From contig NZ_QKVM01000004.1 of NCBI RefSeq assembly GCF_003231305.1, positions 62,001-126,000 of the forward strand: DNA of 64,000 nucleotides, read 5' to 3'. Below are positions 33,424 through 41,669 of this stretch, piece after piece. A program made the translations under genes and the position numbers. A model generated the notes under the pieces. That model did not search any database and had not been told where the DNA came from. It worked only from the letters and a program-made list of their open reading frames with translations. Each line of letters starts with the position of its first letter. Within the stretch, counting starts at the first letter, position 1. This DNA comes from Pseudomonas sichuanensis. Lineage in GTDB: Bacteria > Pseudomonadota > Gammaproteobacteria > Pseudomonadales > Pseudomonadaceae.

Positions 33424-34566
33424 CTAGCGAATCGGTCCAGGCGCTTCCAGCTGTTTCATCAGGTCGTCGTTCCATTGCCCTTCGACCTTCACGTGCGCAG
33501 CGGCACCCAGCATCACGGCCTCGATCAGGTTGTGATTGAGGTAGGTGTACAGGCCGGGCTGGCGGAAGGTGTACAGCGCCGCGCCTGCGGCGCCGCCGGG
33601 GATGAACCAGGTTTCCAGGTTGCGCTGCGGCGGGTTGGCGAACTTGCCGGCGGCCCACACGTAGTCGCCATGGCCGCCGATCAGGTGCGGGCGGGTGTCG
33701 CGGTTGGCTTGCGAGTGGACGAGCAGCACCGTTTCGCCGAGCGTGGCGGTGAGCGCGTGCTGGCCGGTCAGCGCGCCGACGCTGCCATTGAAGACCACGT
33801 GCGTGGGGATAAGCCCCTTCATCACCTGGTACATGTCGGCGAAGCTCGCCGATGGGCTGGCGTAGCGTTTGTACTTGCCGTCCTTGTCGCGCGGGATGTA
33901 GTAGTCCTGCTCGCCGATGTACCAGACCTTGTCGTATTGCAGCGGCCGCCCGTCGCCGTCTTTCAGGCCGTCCCGCGGCAGCACCATGATTGCACCGTTC
34001 ATGCCGCACACCACGTGCCAAGGGATCATCACCCCGCCCGGCGCGCAGTGGTACACGAACACCCCGGCGCGGTCCGCCTTGAAGCGCAGCTTCACCTGCT
34101 CGCCAGGCTTCACATGGGTCAGTTCACCACCGCCGAGCGCGCCAGTGGCGGCATGGAAGTCGATGTTGTGCATCATGCTGTTGCTGGCCGGGTTGACCAG
34201 GGTGAGCTCCACGTAGTCGCCCTCGTGCACCACCATCAGCGGGCCGGGCACCGAGCCGTTGAAGGTCATGGCATGGATGTAGGCGCCCTCGCTGTCGACC
34301 GCAAGTTCTTTCTCCTCGATCTCCATGCGGAACTCGACGATCCGCGGTTTGCCAGGCGCGCGCTGGCTGTGGGCATGTACCTGGGGTGGTGCAACCAGCT
34401 CGACCCGGGTGCGTTCCAGCCGGGTCAGGTCGGTGGGTGGATCATTGGTTGCCGGTACCGCCGCCCGCGCCAGGCCGCAGGCCAACGCAGTGCTGCCAAC
34501 CCCCAGCAATACACCCCCCGCCAGCACCCCGCGCCGCGTCAGGGCTACGCCTTTTTGCTCACTCAT
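33424..34566 (-). CDS. nirK: Copper-containing nitrite reductase
   Basis: This 380-residue multicopper protein has a twin-arginine signal ([21 protein letters not shown]). Two cupredoxin domains carry type 1 Cu ligands H133, C174, H184 and M189 ([18 protein letters not shown]). Type 2 Cu ligands include H138 and H173, plus a His from [11 protein letters not shown]. The catalytic Asp is D136 (NIDFHA). It would reduce nitrite to NO in the periplasm. No nor, nos, azurin/pseudoazurin or nirV gene is adjacent, so it would act alone, perhaps in nitrite detoxification. AAGGAG precedes ATG 34564-34566. I see no good Anr/FNR box upstream. Confidence 0.93.
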   Translation of the reverse strand: MSEQKGVALTRRGVLAGGVLLGVGSTALACGLARAAVPATNDPPTDLTRLERTRVELVAPPQVHAHSQRAPGKPRIVEFRMEIEEKELAVDSEGAYIHAMTFNGSVPGPLMVVHEGDYVELTLVNPASNSMMHNIDFHAATGALGGGELTHVKPGEQVKLRFKADRAGVFVYHCAPGGVMIPWHVVCGMNGAIMVLPRDGLKDGDGRPLQYDKVWYIGEQDYYIPRDKDGKYKRYASPSASFADMYQVMKGLIPTHVVFNGSVGALTGQHALTATLGETVLLVHSQANRDTRPHLIGGHGDYVWAAGKFANPPQRNLETWFIPGGAAGAALYTFRQPGLYTYLNHNLIEAVMLGAAAHVKVEGQWNDDLMKQLEAPGPIR

Positions 34567-34701
34567 GGGACTTCTCCTTAAGTCGACGAAAGCCGTCGGC
34601 ACAGGAATACCCATTTTGAAAACAGGGTTTATTGAGCCCAAACAAGAAATCGAGCGGCAGGGCAATCTGTCGCAATTGTGGCCGATAGCTACTATGGAGT
34701 T

Positions 34702-34717
34702 ACGTGGGCTGCCACGT
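34702..34717. promoter_or_regulatory. Palindrome between nirK and the divergent small gene
   Basis: ACGTGG-GCTG-CCACGT, perfect 6-base arms. It lies 25 bp before the small gene start and 136 bp upstream of nirK. A possible operator, with no known consensus that I can match. Confidence 0.3.
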
Positions 34718-34741
34718 GCAGCGACTCAGGGAGCACAGGGA

Positions 34742-34957
34742 GTGAGCCGTTTCGTCAGTTTCGAAGTCAGCAATCACCGTCAGTATGTGATCAGCATCGA
34801 TCACATCATTGCGCTTTATCCGCTTGCTCAGGAAAGGACGTTTGCCAAGGGAGGGATCGTGCTGATCAACGGGCTGGGGAAGGAGGGCAAGCACGTGGCG
34901 CTGGAGCTTAGCGGGCCGGAGATCAGGAAGCTGCATAAGGCGTTGTTGCTGGAGTGA
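34742..34957 (+). CDS. Small hypothetical protein, 71 residues
   Basis: From GTG 34742: SRFVSFEVSNHRQYVISIDHI, then ALYPLAQERTFAKGGIVLINGLGKEG and a C-terminal amphipathic helix HVALELSGPEIRKLHKALLLE. The alternating pattern suggests a small beta-sheet protein with a closing helix. A GGAG eight bases before GTG supports this start over ATG 34694. A bidirectional terminator follows at 34995. I do not recognise the family; no motif, signal or membrane segment is seen. Confidence 0.6.
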   Translation: MSRFVSFEVSNHRQYVISIDHIIALYPLAQERTFAKGGIVLINGLGKEGKHVALELSGPEIRKLHKALLLE

Positions 34958-34994
34958 CGGGGTGGGGGGGCGACTGGATGATCTCCAGAAACGC

Positions 34995-35023
34995 AAAAGC
35001 CCCGACTTACGTCGAGGCTTTTT
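34995..35023. terminator. Bidirectional terminator between small gene and tRNA-Thr
   Basis: AAAAGCCCCGAC, loop TTAC, GTCGAGGCTTTTT. One G-A-type mismatch in the stem; T-runs on both strands let it serve the small gene (+) and tRNA-Thr (-). Confidence 0.8.
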
Positions 35024-35028
35024 GAGTA

Positions 35029-35104
<76 letters not shown>

Positions 35105-35201
35105 ACAGGGGCGTCATTATAGCGATGGATTCGTGGCTGTAAACTACTTCTTGCAATCAATGCGTAACACCCTAAGTCACCGAGCGCAAAGGAGAATTTT
35201 C

Positions 35202-35450
35202 CTACCAGCCGCGGTGGATGGTGGTGACGCTTGGTTCGGTCTTGCCGGGATTGAAGAACAGCTTGTCGTTGTCGCAGCCGCGCTTGCGGCAAGGGGTGGC
35301 GACGTGCAGCGGCAGGCCGCGGTCGCCGCCGAGCTGCATGCCGGGCATGTTCCAGTCCAGCGGTGTCGGCTTGGCCGGTGGCGTGCTGCTGGCGCAGCCA
35401 GTCAGGGCCAGGGCGACGGTCAGCAGGGCGAAGGGCTTGGCGTGTTTCAC
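35202..35450 (-). CDS. Small lipoprotein, 82 residues
   Basis: The start is GTG 35448-35450. The signal peptide VKHAKPFALLTVALALTGC ends in the lipobox LTGC, so Cys19 would be lipidated. After a Pro/Thr-rich linker (ASSTPPAKPTPLDW) comes a short domain with PCRKRGCDNDKLFFNPGKTEP, in which two Cys could form a disulfide. There is no Asp at +2, so outer-membrane sorting is expected. The function is unknown. The 450 bp on its 5' side (35451-35900) holds no gene I can support. Confidence 0.7.
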   Translation of the reverse strand: MKHAKPFALLTVALALTGCASSTPPAKPTPLDWNMPGMQLGGDRGLPLHVATPCRKRGCDNDKLFFNPGKTEPSVTTIHRGW

Positions 35451-35900
35451 GATGTTCGAATCCGTTCCAAGGTCAGTCTGTGTTCAAGAGGCGGCTGCAA
35501 CGCTAGCGGCTCCCTCTCGGGGACCAGTAGCTTGGGTATTGGCAGCTGTGACGCGCGTCCCGTTAATACGATGAGGCCATGCCCCCTACGCGAACAATCA
35601 CGGTTGTTGGCATCCTTGATCATTTTTCGCACAGCGCCGGCAGATCACCGGGCGGGTGGTTCTGCGCGTCTTGGCTCGTTTGAACAGTGCATGATCACGT
35701 GGACAGCCGGCGATGATACACCGAACGAGCCGACGAAGCTTGGCTGTGCTGTGGCTGAGTTGCCGGGCCACGAGGCATGCTGTGTTCCTGTCGCTCCATG
35801 GGTGGTTAATATAATTTACGCGCCGTTCTAGGTGTTTTCAGGGGTTTGTTCGGTATACCTGCAATTTGTTCGCGTCTTTATTTGTGTTTTTTCTATCGCT

Positions 35901-35949
35901 TTGACTTTTGCGATTGCCTAAGCTAATTTGTTGTTCATTATGTTGAACA
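35901..35949 (+). promoter_or_regulatory. Promoter and inverted repeat ahead of the mdtJI leader
   Basis: TTGACT (35901-35906), 17-base spacer, TAATTT (35924-35929): a good sigma-70-type match. It is followed directly by TGTTCA-TTATGT-TGAACA (35932-35949), a 6-base-arm inverted repeat over the expected transcription start and the leader ATG. It is the form of an operator, or of a small 5' hairpin. Confidence 0.5.
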
Positions 35950-36020
35950 GTAAAGCTTTCAAGCTCCTCTCCACCTCCCGCCTGGTTTCCCGTGAACGTC
36001 ACTGGACCGGCGACCTCTAG
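35940..36020 (+). CDS. Candidate leader ORF (26 codons) upstream of mdtJI
   Basis: ATG 35940 to TAG 36018-36020 encodes MLNSKAFKLLSTSRLVSRER followed by HWTGDL: a short basic peptide. E. coli mdtJI is, to my knowledge, also preceded by a translated leader ORF (mdtU) that makes its expression respond to spermidine, so position and gene content suggest an equivalent. Against it: no Shine-Dalgarno is visible, and the predicted transcription start would make it almost leaderless. The opposite strand is also open over most of this stretch. I list it as a candidate only. Confidence 0.4.
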   Translation: MLNSKAFKLLSTSRLVSRERHWTGDL

Positions 36021-36057
36021 CGCCACCCTCCCACTACAGCCTCAAACCTTTCTGTCT
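36021..36057 (+). promoter_or_regulatory. C-rich, G-poor tract in the mdtJI leader (rut-like)
   Basis: Between the leader ORF stop and the mdtJ start about half of these 37 bases are C and only three are G (CCACCCTCCCACTACAGCC...). That composition is typical of Rho loading sites. Rho could act here when the leader ORF is not translated. Downstream, the mdtJ ribosome binding site GGGAGGG can pair with GCCC just before it. Confidence 0.35.
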
Positions 36058-36107
36058 TGCGCCGACGCCTGTGCGCTCGGCTGCTGTGTCGCCCATGGGA
36101 GGGCACC

Positions 36108-36467
36108 ATGCGTTCCTGGATCTACCTGATCGTCGCCATCACCGCCGAGGTGATCGGCACGGCGTCGATGAAACTCGCCGCCACTCATTTCCCCGTGGCT
36201 GGGCATGCCGTGATGTACGTCATGATCTGCCTGTCGTATTTCTTTCTGGCCCTGGCGGTCAAGCGTGTGCCGGTCGGTGTGGCCTATGCGCTGTGGGAGG
36301 GGATCGGCATCGTCCTGATCACCCTGGTCAGTGTGCTCTGGCTGGGCGAAAGCCTGGGCTGGGCCAAGGCCCTGGGGCTGGCGGTGATGATTGCCGGCAT
36401 CCTGCTGATCAAGGCAGGTACCCGCAGCAAGCCCGTCGAGGTTGAAGGGGAGGCGCTGCCATGCTGA
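36108..36467 (+). CDS. mdtJ: Spermidine export SMR subunit MdtJ
   Basis: This 119-residue small multidrug resistance protein has four membrane helices, the essential Glu in helix 1 ([16 protein letters not shown]) and the MdtJ-specific block [12 protein letters not shown]...WLGESLG. The hydrophilic tail [14 protein letters not shown] is as in E. coli MdtJ (121 residues). MdtJ and MdtI form an inner-membrane heterodimer that excretes spermidine. ATG 36108 is preceded by GGGAGGG; a longer frame upstream is not coding. It overlaps mdtI by 7 bp. Confidence 0.9.
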   Translation: MRSWIYLIVAITAEVIGTASMKLAATHFPVAGHAVMYVMICLSYFFLALAVKRVPVGVAYALWEGIGIVLITLVSVLWLGESLGWAKALGLAVMIAGILLIKAGTRSKPVEVEGEALPC

Positions 36468-36778
36468 TTCCCTTTGCCTGGCTGGGCCTGGCCATCGTGC
36501 TGGAAGTGCTGGCCAACCTGCTGCTCAAGTATTCCGACGGTTTTCGTCGCAAGGGCCTGGGCGTGGCCTCGATCTTCTGCGTGCTGGCGGCCTTCACCGC
36601 GTTGGCTCAAGCGGTACAGGACATCGAGTTGTCGCTGGCCTATGCCATCTGGGGCGGCTTCGGCATCCTTGCCACTGTCGCCATGGGTTGGGCGCTGTTC
36701 GGTCAGCGTCTGGGCGGCCGTGGCTGGCTGGGGCTGGCGCTGCTTCTGCTCGGTATGGGGCTGTTGAAACTGGCTTGA
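36461..36778 (+). CDS. mdtI: Spermidine export SMR subunit MdtI
   Basis: This 105-residue partner has four helices, [21 protein letters not shown] (essential Glu in helix 1; the SDGFRRK block equals E. coli MdtI) and [13 protein letters not shown], and ends GMGLLKLA. It starts inside the mdtJ end, so the two subunits are made in step. Confidence 0.9.
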   Translation: MLIPFAWLGLAIVLEVLANLLLKYSDGFRRKGLGVASIFCVLAAFTALAQAVQDIELSLAYAIWGGFGILATVAMGWALFGQRLGGRGWLGLALLLLGMGLLKLA

Positions 36779-36804
36779 AATCGCCTGTTTCAGGCGGTTT
36801 CAAG
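36774..36804 (+). terminator. Hairpin at the end of mdtI
   Basis: CTTGAAATCGCCTG, loop TTT, CAGGCGGTTTCAAG: long stem with one mismatch, overlapping the stop codon. There is no T-run, so termination efficiency is uncertain. The 36805-37012 gap holds nothing else I can name except one DnaA-box-like TTATCCACA at 36999. Confidence 0.5.
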
Positions 36805-37012
36805 CTTGCGGCTGAAATGCTTATGCACAAGCGGCATTTTTTACTTGCGCGAAAGGCATGCCGACTGGCCCTGCCACCGGTCTTTGCGCAAAGCCCTGTT
36901 TTTGCTGGTTTTCAGCTGGAAAGCGGAATAAGCAAAGCGGCGCAAATAGCGCTTGGATCCAAGCGTATGTGATTTTCATCACAAGCTTGTACACAGAGTT
37001 ATCCACAGGTTG

Positions 37013-38248
37013 TCAGCTGCGCTGCGGCGATCCGTCGCGTTCGGCCAGCAGTAACAGGTTGCGTGGCGTCAGCGGGTATTCGCAGAACAGTCCTACGCGC
37101 ACGGCATAACCTTGCTCTTGAAGGTACAAGGCTCGGTCGAGCACCAGCCACAGTTCCAATGGGCGGCGGAACAGGTTGCGCACCAGCTCCAGGTTGCGCA
37201 CCTGAGCCAGCCGTTGCCAGCCTTGCGACTCAAGGGCGGCCCAGTCCGGCGTGCCGCTCAGTTCGACCTGGCGCAGCGCGGCAAGGTCACGGCAGTACTG
37301 CTCGAAGGGTTTCTTCAGCCAATCGACCGGCAATGAAGGTGTTGGCAGGTAAGCATCGATACCCCGCTGTTGGCGCTGCAGCAGGTCGAACCCCAGACGC
37401 CTGGCCATCGAGCTGTCGCGCTGGCGGCGTACCCGGGCGCTGGAGGTGACGGCTTCACTGAGCGGCAGGCCCAGATCGCCGATCGACAGCTGCAGGGCCG
37501 ATGCCTGTGCGGCTGTGGATATCGCCTTGTACTGCTCGCCCTGGATGCGGTTGTAGCAGCACGGCGCCACGGCCAGTTGCGGGCAGCCTTGCTGGCTGGC
37601 CAGGTGCAGCAGGCGCACATGCAGATCGCCACAGGCATGCAGGGCCACCACGCTTTTGTCGCCACCCAGCTGCTGCATGCTGTCTGCGGCCATTACATCC
37701 TGCTGAACATGCTGGGCTGGCAGTCGATGGTGATCGCTCAGTGCCTGGCCGGCGCTGACCAACTCGGCGTCGTACTCCAGGCAGGTCAATTGCTGGCCGG
37801 CTTGCAGCAGGCGGCGGCCCAGGTGGCCCTTGCCCGAACACCAGTCCAGCCAGTGCCGGGTGGGCTGGTTGAAGCTCAGGCGGCGGCTGAAGGCCTCGAT
37901 CTGCTGCCATTTGCGTCCAGGGACGTTGGCGTCAAGGCGGTGGCCGGCCGGGTGCAGGCCAGCGTCGGGCAATTCACCCACGGCAGACAGCTGTCGGGCC
38001 AGACTGGCCAGTTGCGGGAAGGGGGCCGGGGCCGGAACCTGTTCCGGGTGTTGCTGGACGGCTTCGGCTTGTTCCAGGGTGCGATTGCGCAGCCATGCGG
38101 ACAGCTCGGAGTACTCGCTTTCCCAGCCCAGCTGCAGTTCGGTGAACGGCCGTGGGCGCCACAGCGGCTGGTGCTGAAGCAGAAAGTGGTCAAGGGCCTG
38201 GAAGCGCTCGAGGAGCTGGCTGCCTTGGAGGGGGAGTGTCGTGTTCAT
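37013..38248 (-). CDS. SAM-dependent methyltransferase, GSTCD/rRNA-methylase-like
   Basis: This 411-residue protein has a central Rossmann methyltransferase domain: LDWCSGKGHLGRRLL (SAM loop), CLEYDAELVSAGQAL, and VALHACGDLHVRLL. PCCYN follows (AVAPCCYNRIQGEQY), a motif seen in the methyltransferase domain of GSTCD-like proteins. The C-terminal third is family-specific. The substrate is unknown; RNA or a cysteine-linked small molecule are both conceivable. ATG 38246-38248 (MNTTLPLQGSQLLERF) is preferred to an upstream start. Confidence 0.72.
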   Translation of the reverse strand: MNTTLPLQGSQLLERFQALDHFLLQHQPLWRPRPFTELQLGWESEYSELSAWLRNRTLEQAEAVQQHPEQVPAPAPFPQLASLARQLSAVGELPDAGLHPAGHRLDANVPGRKWQQIEAFSRRLSFNQPTRHWLDWCSGKGHLGRRLLQAGQQLTCLEYDAELVSAGQALSDHHRLPAQHVQQDVMAADSMQQLGGDKSVVALHACGDLHVRLLHLASQQGCPQLAVAPCCYNRIQGEQYKAISTAAQASALQLSIGDLGLPLSEAVTSSARVRRQRDSSMARRLGFDLLQRQQRGIDAYLPTPSLPVDWLKKPFEQYCRDLAALRQVELSGTPDWAALESQGWQRLAQVRNLELVRNLFRRPLELWLVLDRALYLQEQGYAVRVGLFCEYPLTPRNLLLLAERDGSPQRS

Positions 38249-38305
38249 GCAGGCACCGAGGCGCAATTGAAAGGGGCCGCAAAGCGGCCCCGAGCGTGTT
38301 GCAGG

Positions 38306-38995
38306 TTAGCGCCCCTGGCAGGCATCCACGCGCAACCAGCGTTCCAGCAACTTGAAGCCCTGCACCAGCACGAACGAGATCACCAGGTAGAACACCCCGG
38401 CAGCAAAGAAGATCTCCACCGGCAGGTAGGTGCGGGCGATGATGGTCCGCGCCATGCCGGTCAGCTCCAGCAGCGTCACGGTGCTGGCCAGGGCGCTGGC
38501 CTTGAGCATCAGGATCACTTCGTTGCTGTAGGCCGGCAGGCCGATGCGCGCGGCGCGCGGCAGCATGATGTAGAACAGCGCCTTGCCCCGCGACATGCCC
38601 AGTGCCCGGGCGGCTTCGATCTCGCCCTTGGGGATCGCCTGCAGTGCGCCGCGCAGGATCTCGGCGATGTAGGCGGCGGTGTGCAGGGTCATGGTCAGTA
38701 CCGTACACCAGAACGGGTCGCGCAGGTACGGCCACAGCGCACTAGTACGCACCGCGTCGAACTGGGCCAGGCCGTAGTAGACCAGGAACAGCTGCACCAA
38801 CAGTGGCGTGCCGCGGAAGAAGAAGATGTAGCCGAAGGGCAGGGCGCGCATGTACCAGTGCCGCGAGGAGCGGGCAATGCCCAGCGGGATGGCCAGGATC
38901 AGCCCGGCGATGACCGCGATGGCCACCAGCTCCAGGGTCAGGGTCGCGCCCTGGGCCAGGCGCGGTAGCCACTTGATGATGACTTCCCAGTTCAT
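38306..38995 (-). CDS. Basic amino-acid ABC transporter permease (HisM/ArtM-type)
   Basis: This 229-residue HisMQ-family permease has about five helices and the EAA loop EAARALGMSRGKALFYIMLPRAARIGLP. It begins MNWEVIIKWLPRLAQGATLTLELVAIAV. It is the last gene of an operon ordered ATPase, binding protein, permease, permease, the same order as artPIQM. It starts where the upstream permease stops (adjacent codons). Confidence 0.88.
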   Translation of the reverse strand: MNWEVIIKWLPRLAQGATLTLELVAIAVIAGLILAIPLGIARSSRHWYMRALPFGYIFFFRGTPLLVQLFLVYYGLAQFDAVRTSALWPYLRDPFWCTVLTMTLHTAAYIAEILRGALQAIPKGEIEAARALGMSRGKALFYIMLPRAARIGLPAYSNEVILMLKASALASTVTLLELTGMARTIIARTYLPVEIFFAAGVFYLVISFVLVQGFKLLERWLRVDACQGR

Positions 38996-39688
38996 TTATT
39001 CGGCCCTCATGAAGCCGCGAGCGGCGCGCTTTTCCAGGAAGTGCATGCCGGTCATGGCAATGACGGTCAGGCCCAGGTAGATGCAGGCGGCAACGGCGTA
39101 GAACGTGAATGCCTTATCGGTCACGGTTACACCAATCTGCGCGTGGCGCATGATTTCTTCCAACCCGATCACCGAGACCAGCGCGGTGTCCTTCATCAGG
39201 ATCATGAATAGGTTGCCCAGGCCAGGAAGGGCGATGCGCCACATCTGCGGCAGGATGATCCGCGACAAGATTCGAGCCTTCGACAGGCCCAGGGCCATGC
39301 CGGCTTCACGATGCCCCTTGGGTATGGCCAGGATGGCACCGCGGAACACCTCCGTTGCATAGGCGCCGAAGCACAGGCCGAGCGCGATCACGCCCGCAGC
39401 AAATGCGCTGAGTTCCAGGCCTGGAATGCCCAGGGCATCGCCGATACGGTTCATCATGGTGACCGTACCGAGATAGATGAGCAGCACCCAAAGCAGCTCG
39501 GGTACGCCGCGCACCAATGTGGAATACGTGCCGCCAAGCCATTGCAGCGGTTTGACTTGCGAGGTCTTGGCCAGTGCGCCGAGCAGGCCCAGGGCCAGCC
39601 CCAGCAGCAGGGCGCAGAGCGCCAGTTTTACGGTCATTACAGTGCCGGCGATCAGGGCCGGACCGAATCCGTGCAGGTCGATTATCAT
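38996..39688 (-). CDS. Basic amino-acid ABC transporter permease (HisQ/ArtQ-type)
   Basis: This 230-residue permease begins MIIDLHGFGPALIAGTVMTVKLAL. Its EAA loop is REAGMALGLSKARILSRIILPQMWRIALPGLGN. It would pair with the HisM-type subunit to form the membrane channel for lysine, arginine, ornithine or histidine uptake. Confidence 0.88.
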   Translation of the reverse strand: MIIDLHGFGPALIAGTVMTVKLALCALLLGLALGLLGALAKTSQVKPLQWLGGTYSTLVRGVPELLWVLLIYLGTVTMMNRIGDALGIPGLELSAFAAGVIALGLCFGAYATEVFRGAILAIPKGHREAGMALGLSKARILSRIILPQMWRIALPGLGNLFMILMKDTALVSVIGLEEIMRHAQIGVTVTDKAFTFYAVAACIYLGLTVIAMTGMHFLEKRAARGFMRAE

Positions 39689-39756
39689 GGGTAGGTTTGT
39701 TCAAGGGACAGGCACCGCATCAGCGGTGCCTGTCGGGGCGAATCAAGAGGTGCGAA

Positions 39757-40518
39757 TCAGTAGATGCTGAACGGGAAATACTTGTCGTTGATCTTTTTGT
39801 AGGTGCCGTCGGCAATGATTTCCTTCAGTGCGGCATTGAGCTTGTTGCGCAGCGCGTCGTCACCTTTGCGCACGGCGATGCCGACCTTGTCATCCTCGTT
39901 GACCGGCTCACCCTTGAACTCGTAGTTCTTGCCGGCTTCGGATTTCAGCCAATCGTAGTTGGCGTACTTGTCGGCGAGGATGGCGTCGAGGCGGCCAGAG
40001 GTCAGGTCGAGGTAGGCGTTTTGCTGGCCATCGTAGAGGTTGACCTTGAACTCATTGTCCATGCCGCCGTTTTCGTCCAGCCAGGTTGCGGCCTGGGTTG
40101 CGCGCTGGGTGCCGATGGTTTTGCCCTTGAGCGAAGCGCGGTCGGTCTTGAAGTCGACGTTCTTCGGCGCGATGAACTGCTGCTTGTTCGAGTAGTAGTA
40201 GTCGGTGAAATCCACCGCCTGCTTGCGCTCGTCGGTGATCGACAGCGACGACACCAGGAAGTCGAACTTCTTGGCGTTCAGGGCCGGGATGATGCCGTCC
40301 CAGTCGGAGGTCACGACCGTGCATTCAACCTTCATCTTGGCGCACAGGGCGTCGCCGATGTCCTTGTCGAAGCCGACGACCTGGCCGCTGGCGTCCTTGT
40401 TGTTGAACGGTGGGTAGGCAGCCTCGATACCCATGCGCAGTTTTTCTGCGGCCATGGCGTTGGCCGACATCACCAGGGTGGCAGCAGCGGCCAGGAGGAA
40501 CTTCTTGTAAGTCTGCAT
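39757..40518 (-). CDS. Periplasmic basic amino-acid binding protein (ArgT/AotJ-like)
   Basis: This 253-residue family 3 solute-binding protein has a signal peptide (MQTYKKFLLAAAATLVMSANAMA), then LRMGIEAAYPPFNNKDASGQVVGFDKDIG. DFLVSSLSITDERKQAVDFTDYYY is the hinge signature of Lys/Arg/Orn/His binding proteins, and GTQRATQAATWL is the ligand-contacting Arg segment. ATG 40516-40518 opens the signal peptide; upstream residues are non-coding. Confidence 0.92.
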   Translation of the reverse strand: MQTYKKFLLAAAATLVMSANAMAAEKLRMGIEAAYPPFNNKDASGQVVGFDKDIGDALCAKMKVECTVVTSDWDGIIPALNAKKFDFLVSSLSITDERKQAVDFTDYYYSNKQQFIAPKNVDFKTDRASLKGKTIGTQRATQAATWLDENGGMDNEFKVNLYDGQQNAYLDLTSGRLDAILADKYANYDWLKSEAGKNYEFKGEPVNEDDKVGIAVRKGDDALRNKLNAALKEIIADGTYKKINDKYFPFSIY

Positions 40519-40529
40519 GTATTGCTCCG

Positions 40530-41303
40530 TTAGCGGTGGCTGGACATGAATTGCTTGCAACGCGCCGAGGTCGGGTTTTCGAAGACCTGCTGCGGCGATC
40601 CCTGCTCTTCGACCAGGCCCTGGTGCAGGAAGACCACTTCACTGGACACCTGGCGGGCAAAGTTCATCTCGTGCGTCACCAGCAGCATGGTACGGCCTTC
40701 TTCGGCCAGGGCGCGGATGACGTTAAGCACTTCCTGGACCATTTCCGGATCGAGCGCCGAAGTCGGCTCGTCGAACAGGATGACCTTGGGCTTCATGGCC
40801 AGGGTGCGGGCAATGGCGGCACGCTGTTGCTGGCCACCGGAAAGCTGGGCGGGGTAGCTGTGGCGCTTGTCGAAGATGCCGACCTTGTTCAGCAGCGCCT
40901 CGGCGTGCTCGATGGCTTCGGCCTTGCTTTGGCCGAGTACGCGGCGCGGCGCCTCGATGATGTTGTCGAGGATCGACATGTGCGGCCACAGGTTGAAGTT
41001 CTGGAAGACAAAGCCGATCTCGCTGCGCAGGCGATTGATCTGGCGGTTGTCGGCGGCGATCAGGTCGCCGTTTTTCTGCGCCTTGAGCTTGAGGGCTTCG
41101 CCGGCGACCAGGATTTCGCCTTGGTGCGGGTTCTCGAGCAGGTTGATGCAGCGCAGCAGGGTGGACTTGCCGGAGCCGGATGAGCCGAGGATGGAGATCA
41201 CGTCACCGTCGCGCGCGGTCAGCGAAATGCCCTTGAGAATTTCCTGCTCGCCGTAGCGTTTGTGCAGGTTACGGATTTCCAGCGCGGGCGTGGCCTGGGC
41301 CAT
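40530..41303 (-). CDS. Basic amino-acid ABC transporter ATPase (HisP-like)
   Basis: This 257-residue ATPase has Walker A LGSSGSGKSTLLRCINLLE, signature LSGGQQQRAAIARTLA, Walker B VILFDEPTSALDPE and switch His in LLVTHEMNFA. Length equals HisP. It is the first gene of the uptake operon; the binding protein starts 11 bp downstream. The upstream 41304-41582 stretch carries its promoter and no gene that I can support. Confidence 0.92.
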   Translation of the reverse strand: MAQATPALEIRNLHKRYGEQEILKGISLTARDGDVISILGSSGSGKSTLLRCINLLENPHQGEILVAGEALKLKAQKNGDLIAADNRQINRLRSEIGFVFQNFNLWPHMSILDNIIEAPRRVLGQSKAEAIEHAEALLNKVGIFDKRHSYPAQLSGGQQQRAAIARTLAMKPKVILFDEPTSALDPEMVQEVLNVIRALAEEGRTMLLVTHEMNFARQVSSEVVFLHQGLVEEQGSPQQVFENPTSARCKQFMSSHR

Positions 41304-41582
41304 GTGCGGTCCTCATGTGTTCGGGTGCGTTCCCAGCTGTTGGCGGCCTTCCTGGCGAGCGCCACGCTAGCATAGCGGCGCAACAGCGGCCAACCGGGTC
41401 GCAAGGGGCTTCGGTCATTGGTGGGGCAGTTTGTCGCATCGTTGCAGTGGACTGTCGCGAGGATGTCCGCAATGGCGTTTTGCCCAGCACCGGAGCCTTG
41501 ATGAAAAAAGGCGCGATGGTGCCAGTTTTGGCCGGAGCATGGAAGCGGTTTAGACCATTTACGCAGAAACAGGTAGCACCTC

Positions 41583-41669
41583 GTGGGAGCGGGCTTGCCC
41601 CGCGATGGCTTCGGCAGGACTGAAGGTGTTGAAGCGACAATCGCTATCGCGGGGCAAGCCCGCTCCCAC
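41583..41669. repeat. Paired inverted REP
   Basis: GTGGGAGCGGGCTTGCCCCG and its reverse complement with a ~40-base spacer, between the divergent ABC operon and gabP promoters. Confidence 0.92.

Noticed and set aside
34567..34741. Anr/FNR or Dnr box upstream of nirK
   Set aside because: No sequence close to TTGAT-N4-ATCAA; the nearest half-like stretches have the wrong spacing.
35838..36026. 62-codon minus-strand frame opposite the mdtJI leader
   Set aside because: Starts at a GTG with the purine run too close and has no recognisable family; the promoter, leader ORF and C-rich tract on the plus strand explain the region better, though both remain unproven.
35950..36107. Guanidine riboswitch (ykkC or mini-ykkC) upstream of SMR genes
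   Set aside because: No tandem ACGR-loop hairpins and no ykkC core sequence; the genes are MdtJI rather than Gdx/SugE type.
36999..37007. TTATCCACA, a perfect DnaA-box match
   Set aside because: Only one box, no AT-rich unwinding element and no origin genes nearby. A lone 9-mer is expected by chance at this scale.
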